From NCBI GenBank assembly GCA_035906055.1, contig JAMIFV010000074.1, positions 1 through 24,513 on the forward strand: DNA of 24,513 nucleotides, in the 5' to 3' direction. Position 1 is the stretch's first letter; each line of letters begins with the position of its first letter. This document shows, in pieces, positions 8,318-17,368 of this stretch. Under the pieces are notes generated by a model. The model saw nothing but the letters and a program-made list of their open reading frames with translations, had not been told where the DNA came from and ran no database searches. Source of the DNA: JAMIFV01 sp035906055 (GTDB lineage Bacteria > Pseudomonadota > Alphaproteobacteria > Rickettsiales > JABCZZ01). A program made the position numbers and the translations under genes.

Positions 8318-8387
8318 TGTCATTCCCGCAAAGTCGGGAATCCAGCTGTTAAAAAAGCACTGGATGCCCGTTTTCACGGGCATGACA
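8318..8387. repeat. REP-like cruciform repeat, copy 1
   Basis: A 70-base imperfect palindrome. Outer arms TGTCAT (8318-8323) and ATGACA (8382-8387); second arms TCCAG (8341-8345) and CTGGA (8360-8364). Each half also folds by itself: TTCCCG/CGGGAA and GCCCG/CGGGC. This matches the dispersed 'GTCATTCCCG...GGGAATCCAG' repeat style of many proteobacterial genomes. A related copy is at 10802-10882 and a fragment at about 11430-11447. Confidence 0.7.
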
Positions 8388-8520
8388 GTATTTTTGTTGA
8401 GCATTTAGAGGGAGTCTAAATTGTCACAAATAATTCATGTCAAATTGCGTATAACATGTTAAAATGAGTGTAACTTAATAATTCTTTTTTGGCGCAAAGG
8501 CGCTGGAAAGTTAGGTCGTG

Positions 8521-9021
8521 ATGAGCAATCTTCCCACAACAACCCCTCCTGCGCTGCAGCCTGCGCAGATTCAGCATGCAGACGTTAATAATGCTGTGCA
8601 GTGGGGCGCAGGTTTAAAAGAACAAGTTGATAAAATGGGCGACTTTCTTATCGAAGCTTTTGCGCAATGGCTGGAAGCTGGAACGAGAGCTTGTGGTAGA
8701 GCCGTAGCTAATGGATGCAAAAACGTTGCTGCAGCAGCAAGCAGCGTTAGAGATATGGCAGATAAAAGCTTTAATGCTTTCCCCGGAGCAAAATCAGAGG
8801 GACAGGAGCCAAGTCTGGCTCGTTCAAAGCAGTTGCAAATTGACTCTCCTCCACAGCATGTGCCGGAACATGTTAAGGAACATCCCGGAGTGCAAGCAGT
8901 TGCAATGAATAATGCACAGGTTTTAGCATCTCAGATGGTAACTATGCCTGATGGCATGGCTGTTTCGCCTTCAGCGGTTGGTTTTGGTCAGTCTCAGTCT
9001 CAGGGCATTGCGATAACCTGA
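8521..9021 (+). CDS. Orphan hypothetical protein, AT-rich gene
   Basis: I do not recognise this protein. From the ATG at 8521 (a GTG at 8518 is also in frame) it has 166 residues. TTAGG lies just upstream. The first part is proline-rich (SNLPTTTPPALQPAQ). The middle (about 25-85) is predicted helical and amphipathic, with alanine- and glycine-rich stretches (GRAVANGCKNVAAAASSV) but no clear membrane helix. The C-terminal part is rich in Q, S, P and M and low in complexity. Base composition is more AT-rich than the flanking clpB and dehydrogenase genes. A strong terminator follows 16 bases after the stop, which supports it being a real single-gene unit. Homology is probably narrow. The function is unknown; secretion or effector roles would be speculation. 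Confidence 0.65.
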   Translation: MSNLPTTTPPALQPAQIQHADVNNAVQWGAGLKEQVDKMGDFLIEAFAQWLEAGTRACGRAVANGCKNVAAAASSVRDMADKSFNAFPGAKSEGQEPSLARSKQLQIDSPPQHVPEHVKEHPGVQAVAMNNAQVLASQMVTMPDGMAVSPSAVGFGQSQSQGIAIT

Positions 9022-9037
9022 AGAGTCAGGTGAATTT

Positions 9038-9072
9038 AAAAACGCGCCCCCGTCAAAAGGGCGCGTTTTTTT
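9038..9072. terminator. Strong bidirectional rho-independent terminator
   Basis: AAAAACGCGCCC (9038-9049), a nine-base loop, GGGCGCGTTTTT (9059-9070) and two more T. The 12-pair stem ends with a T run on the right and an A run on the left, so it can stop both the orphan gene from the left and the FAD dehydrogenase from the right. Confidence 0.93.
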
Positions 9073-9110
9073 CAGCAGACTTTGTGTGGAAAGGCTTGGT
9101 AACAGATAAG

Positions 9111-10730
9111 TTACGCAAGCATATCGAGCGCCAGCGCTTCGGCGACTTTGATGCCGTCCACGCCTGCCGAGAAGATGCCGCCCGCATACCCCGCGCCCTC
9201 ACCGGCAGGGAAGAGGCCGCGCGTGTTGATGCTCTGGAAATGTTCGTCGCGCTTGATGCGAATGGGAGACGATGTGCGCGTCTCCACGCCGGTCAGCACG
9301 GCGTCTTCCATGTCAAAACCCTTGATCTGCCGTGCAAAGGCAGGCAATGCCTCGCGTATCGCTTCAATGGCGTAGGTTGGCAGGCAGCCGGAAAGGTCGG
9401 TCGGAGTCACGCCGGGTTTGTAGGATGGAACTACGTTGCCGAGCGATCTGGAAGGCCTTCCGGCAAGGAAATCTCCCACGCGCTGGGCGGGTGCGGCGTA
9501 GGTTCCGCCACCTGCCGCAAAGGCCGCTTCCTCCCATTTTCGTTGCAGTTCTATGCCCGCCAGCGGATGGCCGGGATAGTCCTCTTCCGGCGTGATGCCC
9601 ACCACGATGCCCGCATTGGCGTTGCGTTCGGCGCGGGAATACTGGCTCATACCGTTGGTCACCACGCGCCCGGGTTCGGACGCTGCGGCCACCACTTGCC
9701 CACCCGGGCACATGCAGAAACTATAGACGCCGCGCCCGTTCCTGGCATGGTGCACGAGTTTGTAATCCGCCGCGCCCAGCAGCTTGTTGGTGGCAAAAGG
9801 GCCGAAGCGCGCCTCGTTCACGATGGTCTGCGGATGCTCGATGCGGAAGCCGATGGAGAAGGGTTTCGCCTCTACATATACACCACGGTCATGGAGCGTC
9901 TGGAACGTATCGCGCGAACTATGACCAATGGCCAGCACCACGTGGCTTGCGCTCAGATGTGCGCCGTCCGCCAGTACAATGCCACGCATATGGCGTGTGC
10001 CGTCGGCGCGTGTCTCAATATCAAAGTCCGTAACGCGGCTGCTGAAGCGGTATTCCCCGCCGAGCGATTCAATGGTGGCGCGCATGTTCTCCACCATCTT
10101 CACAAGGCGGAATGTGCCGATATGCGGATGCGCTTCAGTGAGGATTTCTTCCGGCGCTTCCGCCTTCACGAACTCATGCAGCACCTTGCGCCCGAGGAAG
10201 CGCGGGTCTTTAATCTGGCTGTAGAGCTTGCCGTCCGAGAAGGTGCCCGCGCCGCCTTCACCGAACTGCACGTTGGATTCCGGCGTCAGCACGGATTTGC
10301 GCCACAGACCCCATGTGTCCTTCGTGCGTTCGCGCACTACCTTGCCGCGCTCTAATATAATAGGCTTGAAACCCATCTGCGCGAGGATAAGCCCTGCGAA
10401 CAGCCCGCACGGCCCCGCACCTATCACAATGGGGCGGCTGGGTAAGTTTTCTGGCGCCTTCGCCACGAACTTGTATTCCATATCCGGTGTGCGCTGGATA
10501 TGCGGGTTGCGCGCATGGCGCTTGAGCAGCGCTTCCTCGCCCTTCACCTCTACATCCAGCGTGAACACATAGATAATGTTGGCCTTCTTGCGGGCGTCAT
10601 GCGCGCGCTTGAACACGTTGCAGGCAAGCAGCTCGTCGGGCTTTATCTGCAAAGCGTCAATAGCTGCCTGCCGCAGCATCTCGGGTGCATGTTCAGCTAG
10701 CGGCAGCTTTATTTCAGTGAGGCGGAGCAT
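9111..10730 (-). CDS. FAD/NAD(P)-dependent dehydrogenase, COG2509 type
   Basis: The 539-residue protein is a flavoprotein of the COG2509 group ('uncharacterized FAD-dependent dehydrogenases'). Residues 1-95 form a small N-terminal alpha/beta domain containing KRAHDARKKANIIYVFTLDV, typical for this group. A Rossmann dinucleotide site follows, with IVIGAGPCGLFAG (GAGPCG at 104-109) and the acidic ILERG at its end. Other family landmarks are FGEGGAGTFSDGKL, VVLAIGHSSRDT, SFCMCPGGQVVAA and the C-terminal FAD contact GLFPAGEGAGYAGGI. The substrate is unknown for most of the family. The ATG 10728-10730 has no obvious ribosome site. It is a single gene, divergent from msrA, with a repeat between the two; the bidirectional terminator at 9038-9072 closes it. 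The N-terminal length fits the family. Confidence 0.9.
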   Translation of the reverse strand: MLRLTEIKLPLAEHAPEMLRQAAIDALQIKPDELLACNVFKRAHDARKKANIIYVFTLDVEVKGEEALLKRHARNPHIQRTPDMEYKFVAKAPENLPSRPIVIGAGPCGLFAGLILAQMGFKPIILERGKVVRERTKDTWGLWRKSVLTPESNVQFGEGGAGTFSDGKLYSQIKDPRFLGRKVLHEFVKAEAPEEILTEAHPHIGTFRLVKMVENMRATIESLGGEYRFSSRVTDFDIETRADGTRHMRGIVLADGAHLSASHVVLAIGHSSRDTFQTLHDRGVYVEAKPFSIGFRIEHPQTIVNEARFGPFATNKLLGAADYKLVHHARNGRGVYSFCMCPGGQVVAAASEPGRVVTNGMSQYSRAERNANAGIVVGITPEEDYPGHPLAGIELQRKWEEAAFAAGGGTYAAPAQRVGDFLAGRPSRSLGNVVPSYKPGVTPTDLSGCLPTYAIEAIREALPAFARQIKGFDMEDAVLTGVETRTSSPIRIKRDEHFQSINTRGLFPAGEGAGYAGGIFSAGVDGIKVAEALALDMLA

Positions 10731-10801
10731 GGGATGTTATTACATAATGATTGCTTTTGAATGTTCGCATTTGATACCAATATAGCCATAACTTGCAACT
10801 T

Positions 10802-10882
10802 TTGTCATGCTGTCGAAGGGCGGCATCCAGCCATGCAACGAGTTCGTGGTTGGGCCGGACCCGGCATTCGCCGGGGTGACAA
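10802..10882. repeat. REP-like cruciform repeat, copy 2 (diverged)
   Basis: Outer arms TTGTCA (10802-10807) and TGACAA (10877-10882), a strong inner hairpin CCCGGC-ATTC-GCCGGG (10860-10875) and GGCATCCAGCC on the left side. The layout is that of the copy at 8318-8387 but with a longer, less paired centre. An open frame running through it on the minus strand is an artefact of the repeat. Confidence 0.6.
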
Positions 10883-10909
10883 GGTAACAATAGAAGGTTA
10901 AAAGAAGTT

Positions 10910-11404
10910 ATGAACAAAATCATATTGGCAGGCGGGTGTTTCTGGGGCATGGAGGACTTGTTGTGTAAAGTGCCGGGCGTCACCGGCACGCGTGTGGGCT
11001 ATACGGGCGGGCATCTGGCAAACCCGACCTACGACGATACGCATGACAGCAAAAGCGGCCATGCCGAGGCCGTGGAGATAACCTACGACCCCGCCAAGAC
11101 GAGCCTGAAACGTATCCTTGAGTTTTTCTTCCAGATCCACGACCCCAGCACGCCGAACCGGCAGGGGAATGACCGTGGCACGCAATACCGCTCCGCCATC
11201 TTTTATGCCGATGCAGAAGAAAAGAAGGTGGCGGAAGAAGTGATAGCGGCGGTGGATGCATCGGGCAAATGGCCGGGCAAGGTGGCCACTACGCTGGAAC
11301 CGGCTGCGGTGTTCTATAATGGTGAGGACTATCATCAAAACTATCTCCAAAAACACCCTGATGGCTATACCTGCCATTTTATAAGGCCTGACTGGGTACT
11401 TTAA
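10910..11404 (+). CDS. msrA: Peptide methionine-S-sulfoxide reductase MsrA
   Basis: MsrA reduces the S form of methionine sulfoxide in proteins, repairing oxidative damage. The 164-residue product has the catalytic motif GCFWG with the nucleophile Cys10, then VGYTGGH, HAEAVEITYDP, FFFQIHDPST, RGTQYRSAIFY and the end motif EDYHQNYLQKHP. All are standard for a short cytoplasmic MsrA with no signal peptide. A resolving cysteine may be the one in GYTCHF near the C-terminus. AAGAAG lies just before the ATG. The REP-like repeat ends 27 bases upstream, so any promoter must overlap it or lie in the AT-rich stretch at about 10740-10800. It could be transcribed with the carboxypeptidase 73 bases downstream. 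Confidence 0.97.
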   Translation: MNKIILAGGCFWGMEDLLCKVPGVTGTRVGYTGGHLANPTYDDTHDSKSGHAEAVEITYDPAKTSLKRILEFFFQIHDPSTPNRQGNDRGTQYRSAIFYADAEEKKVAEEVIAAVDASGKWPGKVATTLEPAAVFYNGEDYHQNYLQKHPDGYTCHFIRPDWVL

Positions 11405-11429
11405 TAACCCACTTTTAGTGCGAATTGTT

Positions 11430-11447
11430 ATGCCCGCACGGCATGAC
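11430..11447. repeat. Fragment of the REP-like repeat
   Basis: ATGCCCGCACGGCATGACA-like sequence between msrA and the carboxypeptidase resembles the right half of the copy at 8318-8387 (ATGCCCG, short loop, CGGGCATGACA) with one G lost from the second arm. It is probably a decayed half element. Confidence 0.4.
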
Positions 11448-11477
11448 AAGAGTGATATATGATGTTATGAAAGCCCC

Positions 11478-12961
<1,484 letters not shown>

Positions 12962-12965
<4 letters not shown>

Positions 12966-13540
12966 AAAGATACGCTGCTGCCATGACATTGCTGCTTACC
13001 ATGCTGGCCGCTCCGGCGGATGCCGCCACATTCAGGAAAGAGAATGCCCCTGAGGGGCAGAAATACCAGTATCTTTACGTGGAGGACGTCATCGGCCCCG
13101 GCGACGAAATGCAGCTGGAACGGCTTTTGTCTGAAACCGTGGCGGCGGGTAACACGCCTGTTCTTGTGCTGAGCGCACGCGGAGGCGATGTGGATATATC
13201 CATGATGATGGGCAGGTCCATCCGCCGCCATGGCGGCATTACCTATAACGGCAATTGCGCGTATTCCTGCGTGTTCGCCTATCTGGGCGGGGTGCAGCGT
13301 TTCAGTATGCACAACGGTAAGGTGGGGCTCTATGTGCACCGCCCTAAGCTGGCGGAATACTACCTGAAAGACCCCTCACAGGGCATGTATAAAGTGCTGA
13401 TGGGACTGAAAGACTACATAGTGGAAATGACCGAAAGCGACGAGCTTTACACCCTCATGATGCAGATACCTTTCCATGAGCCGCGCTATCTTACCGAAGC
13501 CGAGGCAGTATCCACAAAGTCGGTGACTCAGTTTTACTGA
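12962..13540 (+). CDS. Exported ClpP/crotonase-fold protein, COG3904-like
   Basis: The 192-residue product has a signal peptide (MKRYAAAMTLLLTMLAAPADA) and resembles the COG3904 group of predicted periplasmic proteins with a ClpP/crotonase fold. The core reads VLVLSARGGDVDISMMMGRSI, then NGNCAYSCVFAYLGGVQRF, then GKVGLYVHRP. By analogy with ClpP, the Gly-Gly at 74-75 would form the oxyanion hole, with Ser102 as nucleophile and His126 as base. C99 and C103 flank the serine and could pair as a disulfide. The C-terminal FHEPRYLTEAEA matches the group's helix. Catalytic activity has not been shown for the group as far as I know. Its ATG overlaps the M32 gene stop by four bases, and its 3' end overlaps the convergent pgaD by 50 bases. 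Confidence 0.8.
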
Positions 13541-13991
13541 GCCGGGTTGCCACTTTCTCGATCGTTCCGGCGCTGTCGTGGTGGATGGTGAGGATGCGGG
13601 CACTTTGCCAGGCGGTGACGTCTTCCTTCGTTATGCCATATAGTATGGCCAGATCTTGCGCGCCTATGGCGCAAGACGGTCTGCGGCGGTCCCTGCCACG
13701 GAAGCGCACCTGATTATAAAGCGCCCAGCATATCAGCAGCATACTGTTGACGAGGATGACATGGAGGTACACCTCCATCGTGCTGATGATCTCGAAGGCT
13801 TTTTCCAGCCTGTCGCCCACGATCCCCATGAACTTCCAGTCATACAGGGCGCTGGCGAACACGAAGAAGTCCTGCAGCAGGTAGAAGTAAGCGCCCCACA
13901 GGATGGCGGTAAAGACAATATCGCGCGCGCGGATGTAAAGCGGCTGGCTATCGCTGGCTTCGATGATGTGCGGGTGGGGGACTCTGGTCAC
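13491..13991 (-). CDS. pgaD: PgaD, PNAG synthase accessory subunit
   Basis: PgaD is the small inner-membrane partner of the PgaC glycosyltransferase; in E. coli the pair binds c-di-GMP and makes PNAG. The 166-residue product has two membrane helices (about 26-48 and 73-93), then a basic loop (RFRGRDRRR) and a soluble C-terminal domain with the segment LAILYGITKEDVTAWQSARILTIHHD typical of PgaD. It is longer than the E. coli protein (about 137 residues). The extra C-terminal 16-17 residues are exactly the part that overlaps the convergent gene. The start overlaps the pgaC stop by four bases. It is last in the pgaABCD operon. Primary sequence is poorly conserved in this family, so the call rests on topology, motif and position together. 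Confidence 0.88.
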   Translation of the reverse strand: MTRVPHPHIIEASDSQPLYIRARDIVFTAILWGAYFYLLQDFFVFASALYDWKFMGIVGDRLEKAFEIISTMEVYLHVILVNSMLLICWALYNQVRFRGRDRRRPSCAIGAQDLAILYGITKEDVTAWQSARILTIHHDSAGTIEKVATRLSKTESPTLWILPRLR

Positions 13992-15295
13992 TTAAATCCC
14001 CTGTCCGCTGTGCGCCAGATGCCGCGCTTGTCGATATGCTTGAAGAACGCTTTTACAAAGCCTACGCAGGTAGTGCTCATCATCATGATCCAGAACAATA
14101 GCGGGTACCAGATGATCCAGCCGATGGTCCTGGCGAGGTTGCGCTCGTAGCGTGACTCGATAAGCAGCGCCACCACGAACTGCAATATGCACACGGTGGC
14201 AAGTATCGTACCCCAGAACGCAGGCGGGTAGATGGTCGGCACGTTCAGGCCTTCGGGCATGGGGATGAGCTGGCCCAGGCAGAACAGCAGCAGCGACATG
14301 ACGAACGCATAGGCCCATGTGGCGCTGAGGCAGTAATCCACCACCAGCACCCACATGCGGCGGTGGCGCCACTGCCATACGCGGCCAAGGTATTTTAGGT
14401 ATACTTCCGCACCGCCCTGCGCCCAGCGCAGGCGCTGGCGCCAGAGGCCGGGCACGGTTTCGGGCATCAGTATCCAGCACATGGCGCGCGGTTCGTATTG
14501 TATCTGCCAGTGGCGCATTTCCAGCATCCAGCTCACGTCGATATCCTCGGTGATCATGTTCAGGCTCCAGTAGCCTGCATCGTGCAGCGCGCTGCGGCGG
14601 AACGACACGATAACGCCCGACACGGTGAAGATATTGCCATAGATGCGCTGCGCACGCTTGATGAGGCCGATGATGGAGGAGAACTCGCCCACCTGCAGGC
14701 GGCCGATGATAGTGGAACGCGTGCGGATGCGCGGATTGCCCGTGACCGCGCCCACGCGCGGGTTGGCGATGAGCGGCTGCACGATGAAGGCGGTGGCGTT
14801 TACGTCCAGCAGCGCGTCGCCGTCGATGCAGACGAGATATTCATGCTTTGCCGCGAGCGCGCCCATGCGCAGCCCCATGGCCTTGCCCTGGTTTTTGGCC
14901 AGATGCACTACGCGCAGCATGGGGTATTGCGCGGTCAGTTCATCAAGGATGGCGCCGGTATTGTCGCTGGAGCCGTCATTTACCGCCACGATCTCGAAAT
15001 CCGGGTAATTCTGCGCGGCGGCGGCAGCGATGGTCTCCTGCACGTTCTGGCCTTCATTGAAGCAGGGGATGATGATGGAAACGCCCGGCATGTTTTCCAA
15101 AGGAGGCGGTTCGGTAGGGCCTTTGTTCTTGCGTTCCCAGTGCAGGTAGAAATAGGAGCCGCCCACCATCCAGATGAACGACATGAACAGCGGGTAGAAG
15201 AAAATGAAATCAAGCAGCACCTTGCTCACCAGAAGCGTGAACACGAAACAGCCGATGAGCAATGCGCCCAGTATGCGTGTGATGACTATTTTCAT
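13988..15295 (-). CDS. pgaC: PgaC, PNAG synthase (GT2 glycosyltransferase)
   Basis: PgaC polymerises N-acetylglucosamine from UDP-GlcNAc into PNAG and moves the chain across the inner membrane. The 435-residue protein is of normal length. It has two N-terminal membrane helices (about 8-28 and 30-50), then the GT2 domain: VSIIIPCFNEGQNVQETI, VNDGSSDNT, the DxD site CIDGDALL (Asp158 and Asp160), the acceptor-base motif ITEDIDVSW (Glu250, Asp251) and the polymerase motif QRLRW (287-291). C-terminal membrane helices follow from about 318. All catalytic motifs of processive beta-glycosyltransferases are present. Gene overlaps of four bases on both sides (pgaB before, pgaD after) indicate coupled translation. 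The related cellulose and hyaluronan synthases are excluded by the pga context. Confidence 0.96.
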   Translation of the reverse strand: MKIVITRILGALLIGCFVFTLLVSKVLLDFIFFYPLFMSFIWMVGGSYFYLHWERKNKGPTEPPPLENMPGVSIIIPCFNEGQNVQETIAAAAAQNYPDFEIVAVNDGSSDNTGAILDELTAQYPMLRVVHLAKNQGKAMGLRMGALAAKHEYLVCIDGDALLDVNATAFIVQPLIANPRVGAVTGNPRIRTRSTIIGRLQVGEFSSIIGLIKRAQRIYGNIFTVSGVIVSFRRSALHDAGYWSLNMITEDIDVSWMLEMRHWQIQYEPRAMCWILMPETVPGLWRQRLRWAQGGAEVYLKYLGRVWQWRHRRMWVLVVDYCLSATWAYAFVMSLLLFCLGQLIPMPEGLNVPTIYPPAFWGTILATVCILQFVVALLIESRYERNLARTIGWIIWYPLLFWIMMMSTTCVGFVKAFFKHIDKRGIWRTADRGFK

Positions 15296-17367
15296 GGGTT
15301 GTAAGGGTAGTTTTGCAGTGAGAAATCCTTATGCAGTTCTTTGGCATCGGGGTGGTTGGCGACAAAATCGTCCGGGTAATAGCCGATGTTCAGCGCGCCC
15401 TTGCGTTGCAGCAGGCGGATGTGCCTGCCCAGCGTGCCGGTAGGGATGGCGCGGTCTTTGCCGTCCTGCATCTTGCGCCAGTCGACCGCCTGCAACTCAA
15501 ACACCGTACGGCGTAAGCCTTCGGGGCGGGAAGCCACTTTTTCCACCATTGTGCTGAACCATTCTTCAGCATCGCCCTCGTCCACATTCTCCATGTACGG
15601 CATGGCCATGATGGCGGTGTAATCGTAAGATTCGAGGAAACGGTCATAATCCTGCGCAAACCATTCCTCGCTGTTCGGGTCGGTCATCAGCGGGGCATAG
15701 ATATTGCGCACGGTTGCCACCGGCGTGCGGTAGATGCGGGCATGCTGGGCCAGTTCCTGCGTGAAGGCGATGAGCGTATCGGTTTTAAAGCGCGTCCATC
15801 GCTTCATGGCCTCAGGACTGGCCCGTATCTCGCGGATGGAGGCTGGCAGGCCTGCGGCGGCATAGGCGGCTAGCGCAGGGGCGCTGGCATCTTCAAAATC
15901 AGACAGCAGGGCATCGTCATGGAAGAGTATGCCGTTGATGGGCGAACTGCGCGCGAGGTCTTCGTAAAGGTCGATGATCTTGCGGCGCGCAACGGGGTCG
16001 AACGGTGAAACGCGGGCGTAAGCCTTTACATCGGGTGCAACGGTATCGGTTTTGGGGTTCCATGCGGTAACAGTGGCTACGCTGTTGCCGAAATCATAGG
16101 CGAGCACCGGCATCCACGCATACACCTTCACATGCGCGCGGGTGGCAAGCTGCCATGCCACGCGATTGAACAGGTCGTGCCGCACAGGCAGGTGGCGGTT
16201 GGGGAAATAGAGCTCTTTGGCAAGGCCGGAGCCGGTGGGGTCGGCAAAGGCCTGCAGGTACACGGCGCTTATCTGCATGTTATAGATGCGCGAGATCAGC
16301 TTATCGATATTGCGTGCCTGCTGCGCGGGGTCGGGGTCGTAAACGTAATCAAGGTCCACCTGCACGATGCGCGTATGGCTGGTGCGCTGCGAGTCGTTCA
16401 GGTCGCGGGCGAACTCGCTCATGTCGGGGTTGGCGCTGACAAGGTAGCGCGGTATGGCGGTGAGGTTGTTGACCGTGCCGTAACCGTCTTCCAGCGTCAT
16501 CGCGATATCCATGCCGTTCTTCGCATAAATATCCGCCGCCATCTGGTTATAGGCGCCGTAGGGCCACACCATCACGCGCGGTTTCTTGCCGGTATACTGG
16601 CGTATCTTGCTGGCAATGGCCCTGGCGTCGTCGTCGATGCGCTTCATATACGCCGTGTCGGATTCATACGTGCCTGTTTTGGGGTCGTATTCTCGCGTGA
16701 TGGCGGCGGGCTCCATATTGCCCTGCGGATTGGCGAGTATGCCGCGATGCAGGTTGTTGGAATGCGAGGCGATTTCCACAAGGCCGGAGTCCGCCATTTC
16801 GCGCAGTTGCGCGGCGGTCACGAACGCCGAGCGCGGCAATTGCCTGTCGCCGTATTCCACAAGGTCGTCCGGACGGCCTTTTTCCAGCCACTTGCCCACC
16901 ACCGCGAACACCGAGGGGAAGTTGTGCGCTTTAAGCACAGGGTAAACATGGGTGTAGAAGCTGGAATAGCCGTCGTCGAAGGTGAGCAGCAGGGCTTTAT
17001 CCGGCAGCGGTTTTGCGCCGTTCTTCGCGGCAAGTATCTCATCGAGGGAAACAGGGTGGTAGCCGTTCTGCTTGAACCAGTTGATCTGCGCTATCATGCG
17101 CGCGGTGCTTACGCCCATGAAGGTCTGGTCGGGCTCGTTGTCTTCCACATTATGATAGCAGATGGAGATGAACGTGGTGCCGGGAACAGGCTGCTGCAAC
17201 GAGTTGGGCCCGCGCAGGCGTATCTTTTGCACCAGTGGCGTGAGGTCGGCGAATACTTCGTCTTTCGCGCCTGCTGCGAAGGCCTCGTCGATAGCCGTTG
17301 CCGCAGCATGCACGGGCACCGCCAGCGACAGCATCAGCAGCAATGTTATAAGCCTGAGAAACATCAT
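15292..17367 (-). CDS. pgaB: PgaB, PNAG N-deacetylase with C-terminal glycoside hydrolase domain
   Basis: PgaB partly deacetylates PNAG in the periplasm, needed for export, and its C-terminal GH153 domain can cleave deacetylated polymer. The 691 residues hold a NodB-like deacetylase with SICYHNVED, the metal site TFDDGY (Asp131, Asp132) and SHSNNLH (His202, His207), and WPYGAYNQMA. The second domain has RIVQVDLDYVYD, VYLQAFADPTGSGL, WMPVL and the acidic cluster GILFHDDALLSDFED (about 479-492). It resembles E. coli PgaB from end to end. E. coli PgaB is a lipoprotein, but this N-terminus (MMFLRLITLLLMLSLAVPVHAAA) has an ordinary signal peptide and no lipobox cysteine, so it should be soluble or held by other contacts. 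It overlaps pgaC by four bases and starts one base after the pgaA stop. Confidence 0.96.
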   Translation of the reverse strand: MMFLRLITLLLMLSLAVPVHAAATAIDEAFAAGAKDEVFADLTPLVQKIRLRGPNSLQQPVPGTTFISICYHNVEDNEPDQTFMGVSTARMIAQINWFKQNGYHPVSLDEILAAKNGAKPLPDKALLLTFDDGYSSFYTHVYPVLKAHNFPSVFAVVGKWLEKGRPDDLVEYGDRQLPRSAFVTAAQLREMADSGLVEIASHSNNLHRGILANPQGNMEPAAITREYDPKTGTYESDTAYMKRIDDDARAIASKIRQYTGKKPRVMVWPYGAYNQMAADIYAKNGMDIAMTLEDGYGTVNNLTAIPRYLVSANPDMSEFARDLNDSQRTSHTRIVQVDLDYVYDPDPAQQARNIDKLISRIYNMQISAVYLQAFADPTGSGLAKELYFPNRHLPVRHDLFNRVAWQLATRAHVKVYAWMPVLAYDFGNSVATVTAWNPKTDTVAPDVKAYARVSPFDPVARRKIIDLYEDLARSSPINGILFHDDALLSDFEDASAPALAAYAAAGLPASIREIRASPEAMKRWTRFKTDTLIAFTQELAQHARIYRTPVATVRNIYAPLMTDPNSEEWFAQDYDRFLESYDYTAIMAMPYMENVDEGDAEEWFSTMVEKVASRPEGLRRTVFELQAVDWRKMQDGKDRAIPTGTLGRHIRLLQRKGALNIGYYPDDFVANHPDAKELHKDFSLQNYPYNP

Positions 17368-17368
17368 A

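Noticed and set aside
8421..8455. Sigma-70 promoter TTGTCA ... TATAAC before the orphan gene at 8521
   Set aside because: The spacer is 23 bases, too long for a normal promoter; no better pair could be chosen by eye.
10714..10989. Minus-strand frame of 91 codons before msrA
   Set aside because: It runs through the REP-like repeat and into msrA; the peptide with CHPGECRVRPN is a typical translation of such repeats.
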